Shown piece after piece: positions 15,092-23,550 of a DNA stretch of 64,000 nucleotides (within the stretch, counting starts at the first letter, position 1; the number at the start of each line of letters is the position of its first letter). The translations under genes were made by a program, and so were the position numbers. Source of the stretch: CAWBUW01 sp963792075 (GTDB lineage: Bacteria; Chloroflexota; Anaerolineae; Anaerolineales; UBA4823); the NCBI GenBank assembly GCA_963792075.1, contig CAWBUW010000007.1:620001-684000 (forward strand). The letters run 5' to 3'. Under the pieces are notes generated by a model, which saw only the letters and a list, made by a program, of their open reading frames with translations, ran no database searches and was not told the DNA's origin.

Positions 15092-16774
15092 TTAACGCCC
15101 TCCTCCGGCACAAGCACAGGCACAGCCCGCACAGGCACATGCACATGCGCAACTCCGTCCCCCGCCGCTGCTGCGCCCACCGCCGCCGCGATAGGAACTG
15201 CCCCGGCTGGAGGTGGTGGCAACGGGCACCGGGTTTGTACGAGAGGTGACTTTGTTGGTAAACTGCGAGACGTTGCCGATTACGCCGGCAGAGAAGTTTG
15301 TTGCGCCGTTGACCACCGAAGCGGCAAAATCCGATCCGGGCAGGTGCGGCATTCCGCCGCCGCTGCCGGAGGACGGCATGCTGGCGGTAGATGGTCGCGA
15401 GGCGCTGGCGGTGCGGTAGGAGGGACTGTAGTGACCCCACCACATAGGCAGGTAAACCGGGGACTGGCGGAAGACATCCCGCGTGCGGTCTTCGTAGTTA
15501 CGGTCGAGCATAGTCCATTCCATTAGCTCGTCGTACTTTTTACTCTTCACTTCGGGCGTATCCGCTTCCTGAACCTGCGCCCAGGCGCGTTCGACGATGT
15601 TCTTATAATATTCGATGGTCTCCTTACGACTGAAACCCTTCATCTTTTCGGAGACACCTTGGACCAACCCCACTGACATCGTTGCCAACGCGTTCTGCTG
15701 CTCTTTTTTGGTGGCGAATTCAAAGGCTTTCAGGAAGGCGATTTCATAATCATTCAGGTCGGCGGGCAGCGGACTGACAGGTTTCACGTTGAGCGGGTCC
15801 TGGCTGATCACATCGGCTGCGTTTTTCTTGAGCACACCGAATAAGATCATGGTCAGGACTTTGTCCAGCGGCTGCTCTAATAGGATGGCGGCTTCGACCG
15901 CGGTCAGGCCGCGCTTGATGCCGTGCCCCTCGATGGAGATCTTGGGGGGCAGGTACTGCATCTGGCGGCGGCGGGAGCTGACTACACCGCCGACGGAGGA
16001 TAAAATGAAGAGTCCGAAGATGCCTGCTGGGATGATCAGGCACAGGTTCGCGTCCAACCAGGCGCCGAAATCGAAGCGTACGATAGCCGAATCGGGCACG
16101 TAGCTGGCGGGGAAGGAAGCGCCGAAAGTATACTTACTGGACGGGCTGGCGGCTGCATTGTACCAGGTGTAATAGATGTCACCCTGGCCATCGATCCCGG
16201 TCTCGGGTTCGCTGGGGAACCCGGCTGGCGATGTATGCCAGCGCGGTTCGGCAGGTTGCACCCCTGCTGGAAAGTGAAAAGTGACGGTCATATCACTGGG
16301 GCCGTACACAACCGAGGATAAGAAATAATTTGGGATCAGCACGGCAGATGCATAGTTCTTGTCCTGGCTGTCAGGGTGCAGCACGCTTTTAATGCGTGTG
16401 ATGCGCACGCGTACAGTGCCGGTCTGTCCTGGGGGAATCGAGTTGCTGCCCAGCGCGACTGCGACACCGGAAGAGCCCTCGCCCTGGAATTCGGAGCTAG
16501 AGACATAATCCACGGGTTTGCCGTTGATTGTCGCGCTGACGTTGTCTTCGTTGAAACTGCCATTAGGCAAGCCTACATCTACGAATTCGATAGAATGTCC
16601 GGATGGATCATTCTTGAAAACGTAGGTGTAATCCAGCGTCAGCGTGCCATCCGTTTCCCAATAAGCGTGGACCACCTTCTGTGGGAGCTGGAAATAATAA
16701 TCCTGAGCCTGGGCAATGCCGTAGGAGGTGAACAGCAGCGCCAGGAGGAGCATTAAGGCTAGCAGTTTTTTCAT
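15092..16774 (-). CDS. DUF2207-type membrane protein with a (Cys-Ala)n C-terminal tail
   Basis: The 560 aa protein has a signal peptide (1-24), an extracytoplasmic beta-rich DUF2207-like domain (25-235), one membrane helix (about 243-265) and a cytoplasmic region with an alpha-helical part (about 285-450). A low-complexity Ser/Gly segment then leads into a tail (residues 541-560) that reads S, then C-A repeated, G, C-A repeated, then GGGR. The tail holds seven cysteines. The only other cysteine is in the membrane helix. With the signal peptide cleaved the tail faces the cytosol, where the radical SAM protein encoded next could act on it. The start has a GGAGGG Shine-Dalgarno. The domain name is by resemblance; tail modification is inference. 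Confidence 0.85.
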   Translation of the reverse strand: MKKLLALMLLLALLFTSYGIAQAQDYYFQLPQKVVHAYWETDGTLTLDYTYVFKNDPSGHSIEFVDVGLPNGSFNEDNVSATINGKPVDYVSSSEFQGEGSSGVAVALGSNSIPPGQTGTVRVRITRIKSVLHPDSQDKNYASAVLIPNYFLSSVVYGPSDMTVTFHFPAGVQPAEPRWHTSPAGFPSEPETGIDGQGDIYYTWYNAAASPSSKYTFGASFPASYVPDSAIVRFDFGAWLDANLCLIIPAGIFGLFILSSVGGVVSSRRRQMQYLPPKISIEGHGIKRGLTAVEAAILLEQPLDKVLTMILFGVLKKNAADVISQDPLNVKPVSPLPADLNDYEIAFLKAFEFATKKEQQNALATMSVGLVQGVSEKMKGFSRKETIEYYKNIVERAWAQVQEADTPEVKSKKYDELMEWTMLDRNYEDRTRDVFRQSPVYLPMWWGHYSPSYRTASASRPSTASMPSSGSGGGMPHLPGSDFAASVVNGATNFSAGVIGNVSQFTNKVTSRTNPVPVATTSSRGSSYRGGGGRSSGGGRSCACACACAGCACACAGGGR

Positions 16775-16829
16775 AAGTACCCTCCAGATGGCGGGAATTG
16801 AAAGGAGAGCGGTGTATGGTGTTCTGTGG

Positions 16830-17198
16830 TTACCACTTCGGCTCTTCGGTGAGCTGATAGGTAGAATTGCAGTAAGGACAAGAAACGATTGGTGCGCCAT
16901 TGATGATTTTAATATTGTCCGAACTCAGTGCGCCACCGCAAGATTGGCATTTGAGCGAATCCAGGCCGACTTTGCCAGGGAGGTCGAGCTTGAGGGTCAC
17001 ATTCTGACCGCCAGAAGCGCCAGCAGGGGCGGCCCGGCTGGCGAACCAGATTATGCCAAAGCCGATCAGCACTGTGCCCGCGCCAACAGGGATCCAGGCT
17101 AAGCTGCCATTTGGGCTGAATGCGCCCCAGATGAACAGAACGCCGAAGAAAATCAAGATGGCAGCAGCAATGTAAGCGATAATTTTGATGGCAGACAT
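16830..17198 (-). CDS. Small membrane protein with a zinc ribbon
   Basis: The 122 aa protein has two membrane helices (about 5-26 and 33-53) and a C-terminal zinc-ribbon-like module with Cys84/Cys87 (KCQSCGGAL) and Cys107/Cys110 (SCPYCNSTYQL). I do not recognise a specific family. A GGAGGT Shine-Dalgarno precedes the ATG. It is the first gene of the operon, 55 bp before the DUF2207 gene, and may partner that membrane protein. A possible extended -10 (TGGTATGAT, minus strand, around 17276-17284) lies about 80 nt upstream. Confidence 0.75.
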   Translation of the reverse strand: MSAIKIIAYIAAAILIFFGVLFIWGAFSPNGSLAWIPVGAGTVLIGFGIIWFASRAAPAGASGGQNVTLKLDLPGKVGLDSLKCQSCGGALSSDNIKIINGAPIVSCPYCNSTYQLTEEPKW

Positions 17199-17548
17199 GG
17201 GACCTCCGTCAGATTGTGTTGTTAATATATACGGAAAAATCTGGATTTGGGCTCGCCAGGCAGTTCATTAAGTGAATCATACCACGATTATTTCCCAACC
17301 CATTGCTACGACCGGCGTACCGAAGACCCGCCCGAGGAGGCAGGTCTTTTGGCCATTTTGTAAGGAGGTTGGATCAGGCATGGGAGAAATACTGGGAAAT
17401 AGGACTTTTGTTTATTGTAGCACGAATGACAGTTTCAACAACTGAAGGGACTTACTGCAGCGGCGGGCTGTCCTTGGTGAACAACCCGCCGCTGAGAAAC
17501 ACATGGTTTTCGTACGAGCGAGCGGCTGCTCGCTCGTACGAAATAGAA
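17199..17548. terminator. 350 bp intergenic region with two hairpins
   Basis: No gene is visible here. Hairpin 1 has arms TTTCGTACGAGCGAGC and its exact complement (17508-17523 and 17528-17543). Hairpin 2 has arms around AGCGGCGGG and CCCGCCGCT (17459-17493). Both lie just after the stop of the minus-strand nuclease gene and probably end its transcript. The rest, down to 17199, carries the putative promoter of the zinc-ribbon gene. Confidence 0.6.
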
Positions 17549-20500
17549 TTACCTCAGGATGATCGGCAGGAAGAGACGGTACGGCTGCAAATCCAGACCG
17601 ATCAAGACTGGATCGTGGTCTGAAGATGCATACGGAGTGGGTGTATACAGATCCTGCGGCTTGTACTCGGTGTTGTAATCGAGCACAGAGGGCTCATCCG
17701 TATTGATATGCCAGATGGTCACGCCGGTAGTTTGTTTAGCCAGGTTTGCTGTGCCCAGGGCATGATCGAGCTCACCAGCCAGACCGTCGAAGGTGTAAGA
17801 GTAGCGTTCTTCGTCCGGTACATGCTGCGCTGAGAGATCGGTCATGTTACCAGCCAGGAAGGCCAGGATCGGATCTTCTTGACCGTAGGAGTTCAAGTCA
17901 CCGATCACAAGCACGTCCTGGTCACCCGTGGAGGATTGGATTGAGCTGATGATATCCAGCAAGCCGGCAGCCTGCGCAACGCGCTTGGCAGTCCAACAGC
18001 CTTGTCCATCGCCTTGATCGACGTCTGGACCCGAGACAGGACAGCTCCCCTTCGATTTGAAGTGGTTAACTATCACGGTGAATTTTTCACCATTTTCGTT
18101 CAGCGTGAAGGTCTGGGCCAGCGGTGGGCGATCGAAAAGCGGTTGGTAAACCGGATGGTCCGTTACCTGGAAGTTCTGCGCAGGTCCAACCGGAGTAACC
18201 ACGCTGGGTTTGTAGATCAGGGCAACTTTGATTTCGTCGGTACCGGGGGCAGGTTCGACCGTGTAGGTATAAGGGTCGGTTACCAGCAGGTTCAAACCGG
18301 AGACCAGATCATGGATGGCGCTCAGGTTGCCCGTGCCGTCATTTTCGATCTCCATCAGGCCGAGGACATCTGCATCCAAAGCAACCATCGCGGTGATGAT
18401 CTTAGTGCGCTGGCGTTCGAATTCGAGCAGCGTATTGGCGCCGCGGGAAGTCGGGAAACCGCCGCCTAATCCATTGCCATTGAAGTAGTTCAGCACATTG
18501 AAGCTGCCGATTTGAACGTTGCCGCCGACGGCTTCAGGAGCAGTGGTGCGTGCGTTGACACGCGTGATAACCGGTGCTGCCAAGGGCTGCAAGCGGTAGA
18601 AGACGATACCACCGGAGGAAATGATGCCCTGGTCGAGCACACCCGTCAGGTTCGTGACGGTATCGCCCGCACGCGTGGTATTCCCTTCGCCAATGTACGG
18701 GATCGGGTTGGGGTTTTCGGAATTCTTGTTGTCGTCCAGGACCAACATACGGCGAGTATCGTATTCGAAGGTATCGCCCAGGCCGTTGCCATTGGTCGGG
18801 TTATACATGCGGCCATTGGCGGAAAGCGTGAGCTGTCCGTAACGACCCTGGAAGTAGTTCTGGCTGACGGTCATCGTAGTTGGGATGGTGACCCACATGC
18901 CTTCCAGATGTTCCAGGCTGTCATCCACCGCGATAGGCAGTGTCAGCTCCGTGGGGGTGATGGTCGCCGTTGATACGAGCGGAGTGATCGTGACATTTTT
19001 CAACTCGGTCAAACCGTTGTATTCCGCGACCAGGCCGTTGACACTGACTGTATCACTTACGACCACGGTAGGCGCTGTATTCGTCCAGACAAAGATGCCT
19101 TCGGATGTGGCGGCGTTGTCGTCCGGGTTGGGTTCTTGCATGAAGAAACCATCATTAGTTTTCCCCACAACGACGCCTTCCACGTTCTGTACGGTAGCAC
19201 CAACCAGCAATGACGCGTCACCTGCACCCTGCACGTTGTGGATGGATAGTATTCCACTGGCGGTTACGACTGTGTAAACTGGCATGCCATAGGTGGGGGT
19301 GATGAAGTTGCCGGCCGTAATGGCGTAGTCCAGGTTGCCGATCGTGGTCAAAGTTGTTGTCGCAGTTACCACGAAGCGCACGCTGGCGGTCGTATTATTT
19401 GACAGGGAGGTCAGAGTCCAGCGGATCTCGCTGCCATTTTGTGAACCAGCATCGAGTATAGACGCAAGTTCTGTATCCGCAGGTAATGTATCGGTGATGA
19501 CGACATCTGTCAGGTCATACCCCAGCTTGTTAGAGGCGGTCAGGGTATAGGTGAACACCTGGCCTGGAGCCACTACGGCTGGCGCGTCCTTACGGATCTG
19601 CGGCATGTTAAGGATCACATCGGTGACATAGCGCGGCTTGATCTCCATGAGCGTATTATATGCAGTGCTGAAACCGTTGACGCGTATCGTAGAGCCATTG
19701 GTAACACCCATTGCGCAGACATCGATGTGGGTATCCTTATCCACGTAAATTACCGTGGAGCCACTGCCGTCATCGATATTGAACTGGTAGTTGGCGGTGC
19801 TTGAGCAGGTAGCAGGCAGGGCAGATACGGTACCTTGGACCTGAACCAGCCAACCTTCGGAGGCTCCACTCGCTACCGCGGAGGTGGTGTACAGTTTCGG
19901 ATCCACGGGAGCGCCAGAACCGAGATTCTTGAAGTAGAGCGGTGTGCCCATTTGCTCTTGACCGCTGAAGAGGGTGCGCGGAGCAACCAGGATCACGGAG
20001 TCCCCCAATGCCAGGACCGGCGCGGGCGTGTAAAAGACACCGATTCCCCCGGTCTCATCCTGCAAAACCCATTCGGGACCTTGATATATCCCAGGCGGTA
20101 CAGTAACCTTGCCTTGGATCGCGAAGACCTGGTTGGTAGCGCCGGCGCGGGCCTCCGCAATGGTGGACAGGCCGTATACCTGGGTGGTCTGGCTGTCAGA
20201 GTTATCGAGGGGATCATCCAGGAGCGCATCGGTCGTGACTTCCACAGCATTGATCACATCGCGCGTGGGGGTCAGGTTGGCGGTATAGGTGATCTGGTAA
20301 CTGGCGCTGAAGCCTGGGCCTAAGTCTCCCAAGTTCCAGACAAGCGTGCCAGGTACCACTTCAATATGTGGGAAACCGGAATTATCGGTGACATAGGTCG
20401 CACCGCCAGTTATCGTGTCAGTCAAAACCACGTTGGTGGCGGTTAGAATGCCGGTATTCTGCAGCCCAATGTCGTAAACCAGATCCATACCGCCAACGCT

Positions 20501-21604
20501 GGTGGCGAGGCCACTTTTGGTGACCGAAAGCGCGGGCTTGGGATACTCGGTGACGAATTGCGCCTGGTCATTGCTCGCACGACCATTATTTGTACTGCTG
20601 CTAGTAATCTGTACCGAATTCGTAATCATATCCGGCATAGAAGGTAAGATTTGCACTTCGACGGTGATCAATACAGTTTCGGTAATTGCCAGGCTGTTAA
20701 GCTCCCAAGACACATCAGGGGTCGTGTAGCCTAAGTAGGTGACCGGTACACTGGAGGTATAGGTGATGAAAGAGACATCCACTGGCAGAGTGTCGGTGAC
20801 CAGCACGGTATCTGATGCCAATATTCCTTGGTTAGAAACCGTCAAAAGGTAATTGATGATATCACCTGGTGATGCCTGCGCGGGACCCGTCTTGGTGACA
20901 GCCGGGTCAGCGACACAGGTACCGAGAGGACTGCCGCTATTTCGTGGAATCGGCGCAGTAACAACTGAGAAATCAGCGTTATTGTTATCTGTGTCTTTGC
21001 AGCCATTTCCCTTTCGAATACTACCCTGAGTGTTGACCAGAGCCACACCATTATTGACCGTTGTACCGCCTTCCCCTTGGCTGGCTGCACCATAGCCAAC
21101 CAAATCCACAATATTGGGGTGAGGTAGGACACAAAGATTGGGTGTGGTACCTGAAGCTCCGCAACCCAGCGCAGTAGTGATGTTTGCCAATGCCACTTTG
21201 CCAGAACCAGCAGCTAAGTTAAGACCTGCGGTTAGATCCGACGTCACAGGGAAAGCTACACCCCCAGTCCCCGCATTCCCTGATTGGACGAGCAGGTAGC
21301 CACCAGCAGGGATTATTTTGCCGGCAGGGATTGCAAAAACGTTTGTAAAATTGCCAGCGGCTGGAGCGTATTGCAAGGACATGCCATCCAGGCTTTGTGA
21401 AACTGCGCTGATATTGTAGAGTTCAATATAATCGTAAATGTAGGTTCCTGTCGACCCTCCCCCGCCTCCATACACCTGACTGATGACGACGGTGGATGAT
21501 GCGTTCGGCGCAGCCACCGCTGAAAATTGGGTAGGCAAGCCGACCATAGCGGCCAGGAATGCAGCCGCCAGGGTGAGTGAAACCAGAATACGGATTGGTT
21601 TCAT
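17549..21604 (-). CDS. Secreted ExeM/NucH-type nuclease with lamin-tail and DUF11-like domains
   Basis: The 1351 aa secreted protein has a signal peptide (1-31), a lamin-tail-like domain (about 36-230, VVISQVYGGGG…YIELYN), two to three DUF11-like repeats (about 233-470 and 665-790: KTGPAQASPGDIINYLLTVSNQ-type), OB-fold-like segments (about 480-660 and 795-960), and a C-terminal endonuclease/exonuclease/phosphatase domain (about 1000-1335). The last carries SFNVLNYF, MEIENDG, VNHFKSKG, IGDLNSYG and SDHDPVL, giving the Glu, Asp-Asn and Asp-His catalytic set. It probably degrades extracellular DNA for nutrients or biofilm turnover. The protein ends in LFLPIILR. GGAGAA precedes the ATG. It lies next to the phosphate-uptake block, which fits DNA as a phosphate source (inference). 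Confidence 0.88.
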   Translation of the reverse strand: MKPIRILVSLTLAAAFLAAMVGLPTQFSAVAAPNASSTVVISQVYGGGGGSTGTYIYDYIELYNISAVSQSLDGMSLQYAPAAGNFTNVFAIPAGKIIPAGGYLLVQSGNAGTGGVAFPVTSDLTAGLNLAAGSGKVALANITTALGCGASGTTPNLCVLPHPNIVDLVGYGAASQGEGGTTVNNGVALVNTQGSIRKGNGCKDTDNNNADFSVVTAPIPRNSGSPLGTCVADPAVTKTGPAQASPGDIINYLLTVSNQGILASDTVLVTDTLPVDVSFITYTSSVPVTYLGYTTPDVSWELNSLAITETVLITVEVQILPSMPDMITNSVQITSSSTNNGRASNDQAQFVTEYPKPALSVTKSGLATSVGGMDLVYDIGLQNTGILTATNVVLTDTITGGATYVTDNSGFPHIEVVPGTLVWNLGDLGPGFSASYQITYTANLTPTRDVINAVEVTTDALLDDPLDNSDSQTTQVYGLSTIAEARAGATNQVFAIQGKVTVPPGIYQGPEWVLQDETGGIGVFYTPAPVLALGDSVILVAPRTLFSGQEQMGTPLYFKNLGSGAPVDPKLYTTSAVASGASEGWLVQVQGTVSALPATCSSTANYQFNIDDGSGSTVIYVDKDTHIDVCAMGVTNGSTIRVNGFSTAYNTLMEIKPRYVTDVILNMPQIRKDAPAVVAPGQVFTYTLTASNKLGYDLTDVVITDTLPADTELASILDAGSQNGSEIRWTLTSLSNNTTASVRFVVTATTTLTTIGNLDYAITAGNFITPTYGMPVYTVVTASGILSIHNVQGAGDASLLVGATVQNVEGVVVGKTNDGFFMQEPNPDDNAATSEGIFVWTNTAPTVVVSDTVSVNGLVAEYNGLTELKNVTITPLVSTATITPTELTLPIAVDDSLEHLEGMWVTIPTTMTVSQNYFQGRYGQLTLSANGRMYNPTNGNGLGDTFEYDTRRMLVLDDNKNSENPNPIPYIGEGNTTRAGDTVTNLTGVLDQGIISSGGIVFYRLQPLAAPVITRVNARTTAPEAVGGNVQIGSFNVLNYFNGNGLGGGFPTSRGANTLLEFERQRTKIITAMVALDADVLGLMEIENDGTGNLSAIHDLVSGLNLLVTDPYTYTVEPAPGTDEIKVALIYKPSVVTPVGPAQNFQVTDHPVYQPLFDRPPLAQTFTLNENGEKFTVIVNHFKSKGSCPVSGPDVDQGDGQGCWTAKRVAQAAGLLDIISSIQSSTGDQDVLVIGDLNSYGQEDPILAFLAGNMTDLSAQHVPDEERYSYTFDGLAGELDHALGTANLAKQTTGVTIWHINTDEPSVLDYNTEYKPQDLYTPTPYASSDHDPVLIGLDLQPYRLFLPIILR

Positions 21605-21744
21605 GTGATTCTCCTTTCGTTGATTAGGTTATTGGGTCTTTTATCTTACAATCAGATCATCTGCCAAACAAGATGACAAATGTCCTGACTTCGAAAATCT
21701 AATTTGTTTTGCTTGTGGCAAGGCCGCTTGCAGAACAAATGATT

Positions 21745-23550
21745 TCAGAGCACCGATATGCTCAATGCCAGGTTGCGCTGGAATTCGGGGCTGTTGAAGC
21801 TGGCCCATGTTTGAGGAAAGGTGGTAATCAGCGTGTGGCGCTCGGCGTGCCGGTTGGCCAGGTAGTTCACGATAACTTCCGGGCTCTGGCGTTGGGCCAG
21901 CGGCAGTGCGGTTTGGTTCTGATCCCACTCATCCAGGAACTGGCGCACCATCTGGCAAGCCACCTCGGCGTCCTGCAGTTCGCCCAGATGATCCTGGATT
22001 TTCTTGATCTCGTTGATCACCTGGCGGGATTCTTTGCCGAGTACTTCCTGGAAGTATTCCATAGTATAGCGCAATTTCTTGAACTCGATGCGCAGTAAAT
22101 GCAACTGCGGCACCGAAGCAGTGGGCAGGATGGTCTCGAAGGCGCGCACCGCGGCCAGGCGGGTGTAGATCAGGGTGGGCGCTACGTGACGAACGAGCAT
22201 GGCCGTGGGCAGGGGCTCGATCTCGGGTTTGGGTACGCCCATTCCAGGCGTCTGTAAAAAGAGGTTGTAATTTTGTTTGAATTCGGCATAAGCCTGGGAG
22301 TGCAGATGTTCAGCCATCTGGTCACGGTACAGGTCACGCTGCGCATGCCAGGCCGCCAGAAGTGGCTCCATGCCAGCGCGACTATCCGCATCAAGGCGCT
22401 CGACGTAGGCATTGACCTTTTCAATAAACACATCCAGGTCGCGCACGCGCCCCAGCAGTCGCCCGATGGCGCGCAGGCCTTTGAGGTGCGCCTGGACGGT
22501 CTTGGGTTTGTAGGTGTAGCCAAACACATCCATGGCGGCGCGCATCCGCCGTGTGGCCACGCGCATATCATGCAGCGCCTCGATCTCCTCGCCAAGCAAT
22601 GTGCCCTCTTCGTGGCGCAGCATTTCAGCAAAGTGGAAGAGCAGGATCTTGCGGCCAGCCTCAGCCAAAGGATCGTCTGGCTGAACGCCGGGGGAAGCAA
22701 GGGGTCGGGGTAGGGGTAGCTCCCCTTCTATCTCCCCCTCTTCTGGAATTGGTCTTTGCAGAGGGGCAGCGGACCATGTGCCCTCTCCCGTAGCAAGGAT
22801 GTAATCATCCTCGAGAAGCGGATGAGTCATCCTCACATCCCATCCTTCTGGCTCTGTCAGAGCAGAGGAAGGAGGCAGCGTTTCTTGCGCTATGATCGCA
22901 GCATCTTTGCGGGCCTGTTTGGCGGCGCGTTTGACGATGCGTTTGGCGGCGCGGCGAGTGTCTCGCTGCTCTGTGGTCTCCGCGACGGGTAGTAAGGGTT
23001 GGTTGTCTTGGGGTGCTGCGACCGCTGAGTCCCTATCCTGCTCTGGGGAGAGAAGGGGATCGAGGGGAGAGGTGAGGTCAGGAGCTGCTTCTTGCGCCGC
23101 GATCGCGGCATCCTTGCGTGCCTGTTTCGTGGCGCGTTTGGCAGCTTGTTTGACGACGCGTTTGGCAGTGCGGCGGGCATCTCGCCGGTCTGTGGTCTCC
23201 TCAGTGGGTAGTTCTTCATGGGGCAGTACAAAATTTGGAGCTTTGCTATCTTCCCTCAACCCCGACCCTTCTCCCATTGGGAGAAGGGAGATTGTTTCTT
23301 CCCCCTCTCCCCTTGGGAGAGGGTAGGGTGAGGAAGAACTAAACATCTCCATACGGTGCAATTCAAACTGGTGGCGGTAATAGCGCGTGCGACCGCGGGA
23401 TAGCCCCACCTCTTCCGCCACCTGGCGCGTCGGCGCGCCAGCGTTGTAGCTCAGGATAATTTGAGCGCGTTTGCGCACCTGTGCATCCGGGGAGAACAGG
23501 CCGTGTTCAAGGGCTTGCTGCTCTTGCCCATCGAGGAGGATTGGGGTCAT
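21745..23550 (-). CDS. CHAD-domain protein with N-terminal HTH and repeat insertions
   Basis: The 601 aa protein starts with a helix-turn-helix (about 20-62, VRKRAQIILSYNAGAPTRQVAEEVGLSRGRTRYY). Residues 70-105 derive from an inserted palindromic DNA repeat (PLPRGEGEE…PMGEGSGLRED). Two similar Arg/Lys/Ala-rich segments follow (around 118-155 and 190-220, RRDARRTAKRVVKQAAKR-type). The C-terminal CHAD domain (about 290-580) has the conserved HDMRVATRRMRAAMDVF and LRIEFKKLRYTMEYF helices rich in Arg/Lys/His. CHAD domains bind polyphosphate. The gene overlaps ppk by 4 nt, strongly supporting a polyphosphate-granule role. The HTH raises the possibility of a DNA-polyphosphate link. Confidence 0.85.
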   Translation of the reverse strand: MTPILLDGQEQQALEHGLFSPDAQVRKRAQIILSYNAGAPTRQVAEEVGLSRGRTRYYRHQFELHRMEMFSSSSPYPLPRGEGEETISLLPMGEGSGLREDSKAPNFVLPHEELPTEETTDRRDARRTAKRVVKQAAKRATKQARKDAAIAAQEAAPDLTSPLDPLLSPEQDRDSAVAAPQDNQPLLPVAETTEQRDTRRAAKRIVKRAAKQARKDAAIIAQETLPPSSALTEPEGWDVRMTHPLLEDDYILATGEGTWSAAPLQRPIPEEGEIEGELPLPRPLASPGVQPDDPLAEAGRKILLFHFAEMLRHEEGTLLGEEIEALHDMRVATRRMRAAMDVFGYTYKPKTVQAHLKGLRAIGRLLGRVRDLDVFIEKVNAYVERLDADSRAGMEPLLAAWHAQRDLYRDQMAEHLHSQAYAEFKQNYNLFLQTPGMGVPKPEIEPLPTAMLVRHVAPTLIYTRLAAVRAFETILPTASVPQLHLLRIEFKKLRYTMEYFQEVLGKESRQVINEIKKIQDHLGELQDAEVACQMVRQFLDEWDQNQTALPLAQRQSPEVIVNYLANRHAERHTLITTFPQTWASFNSPEFQRNLALSISVL

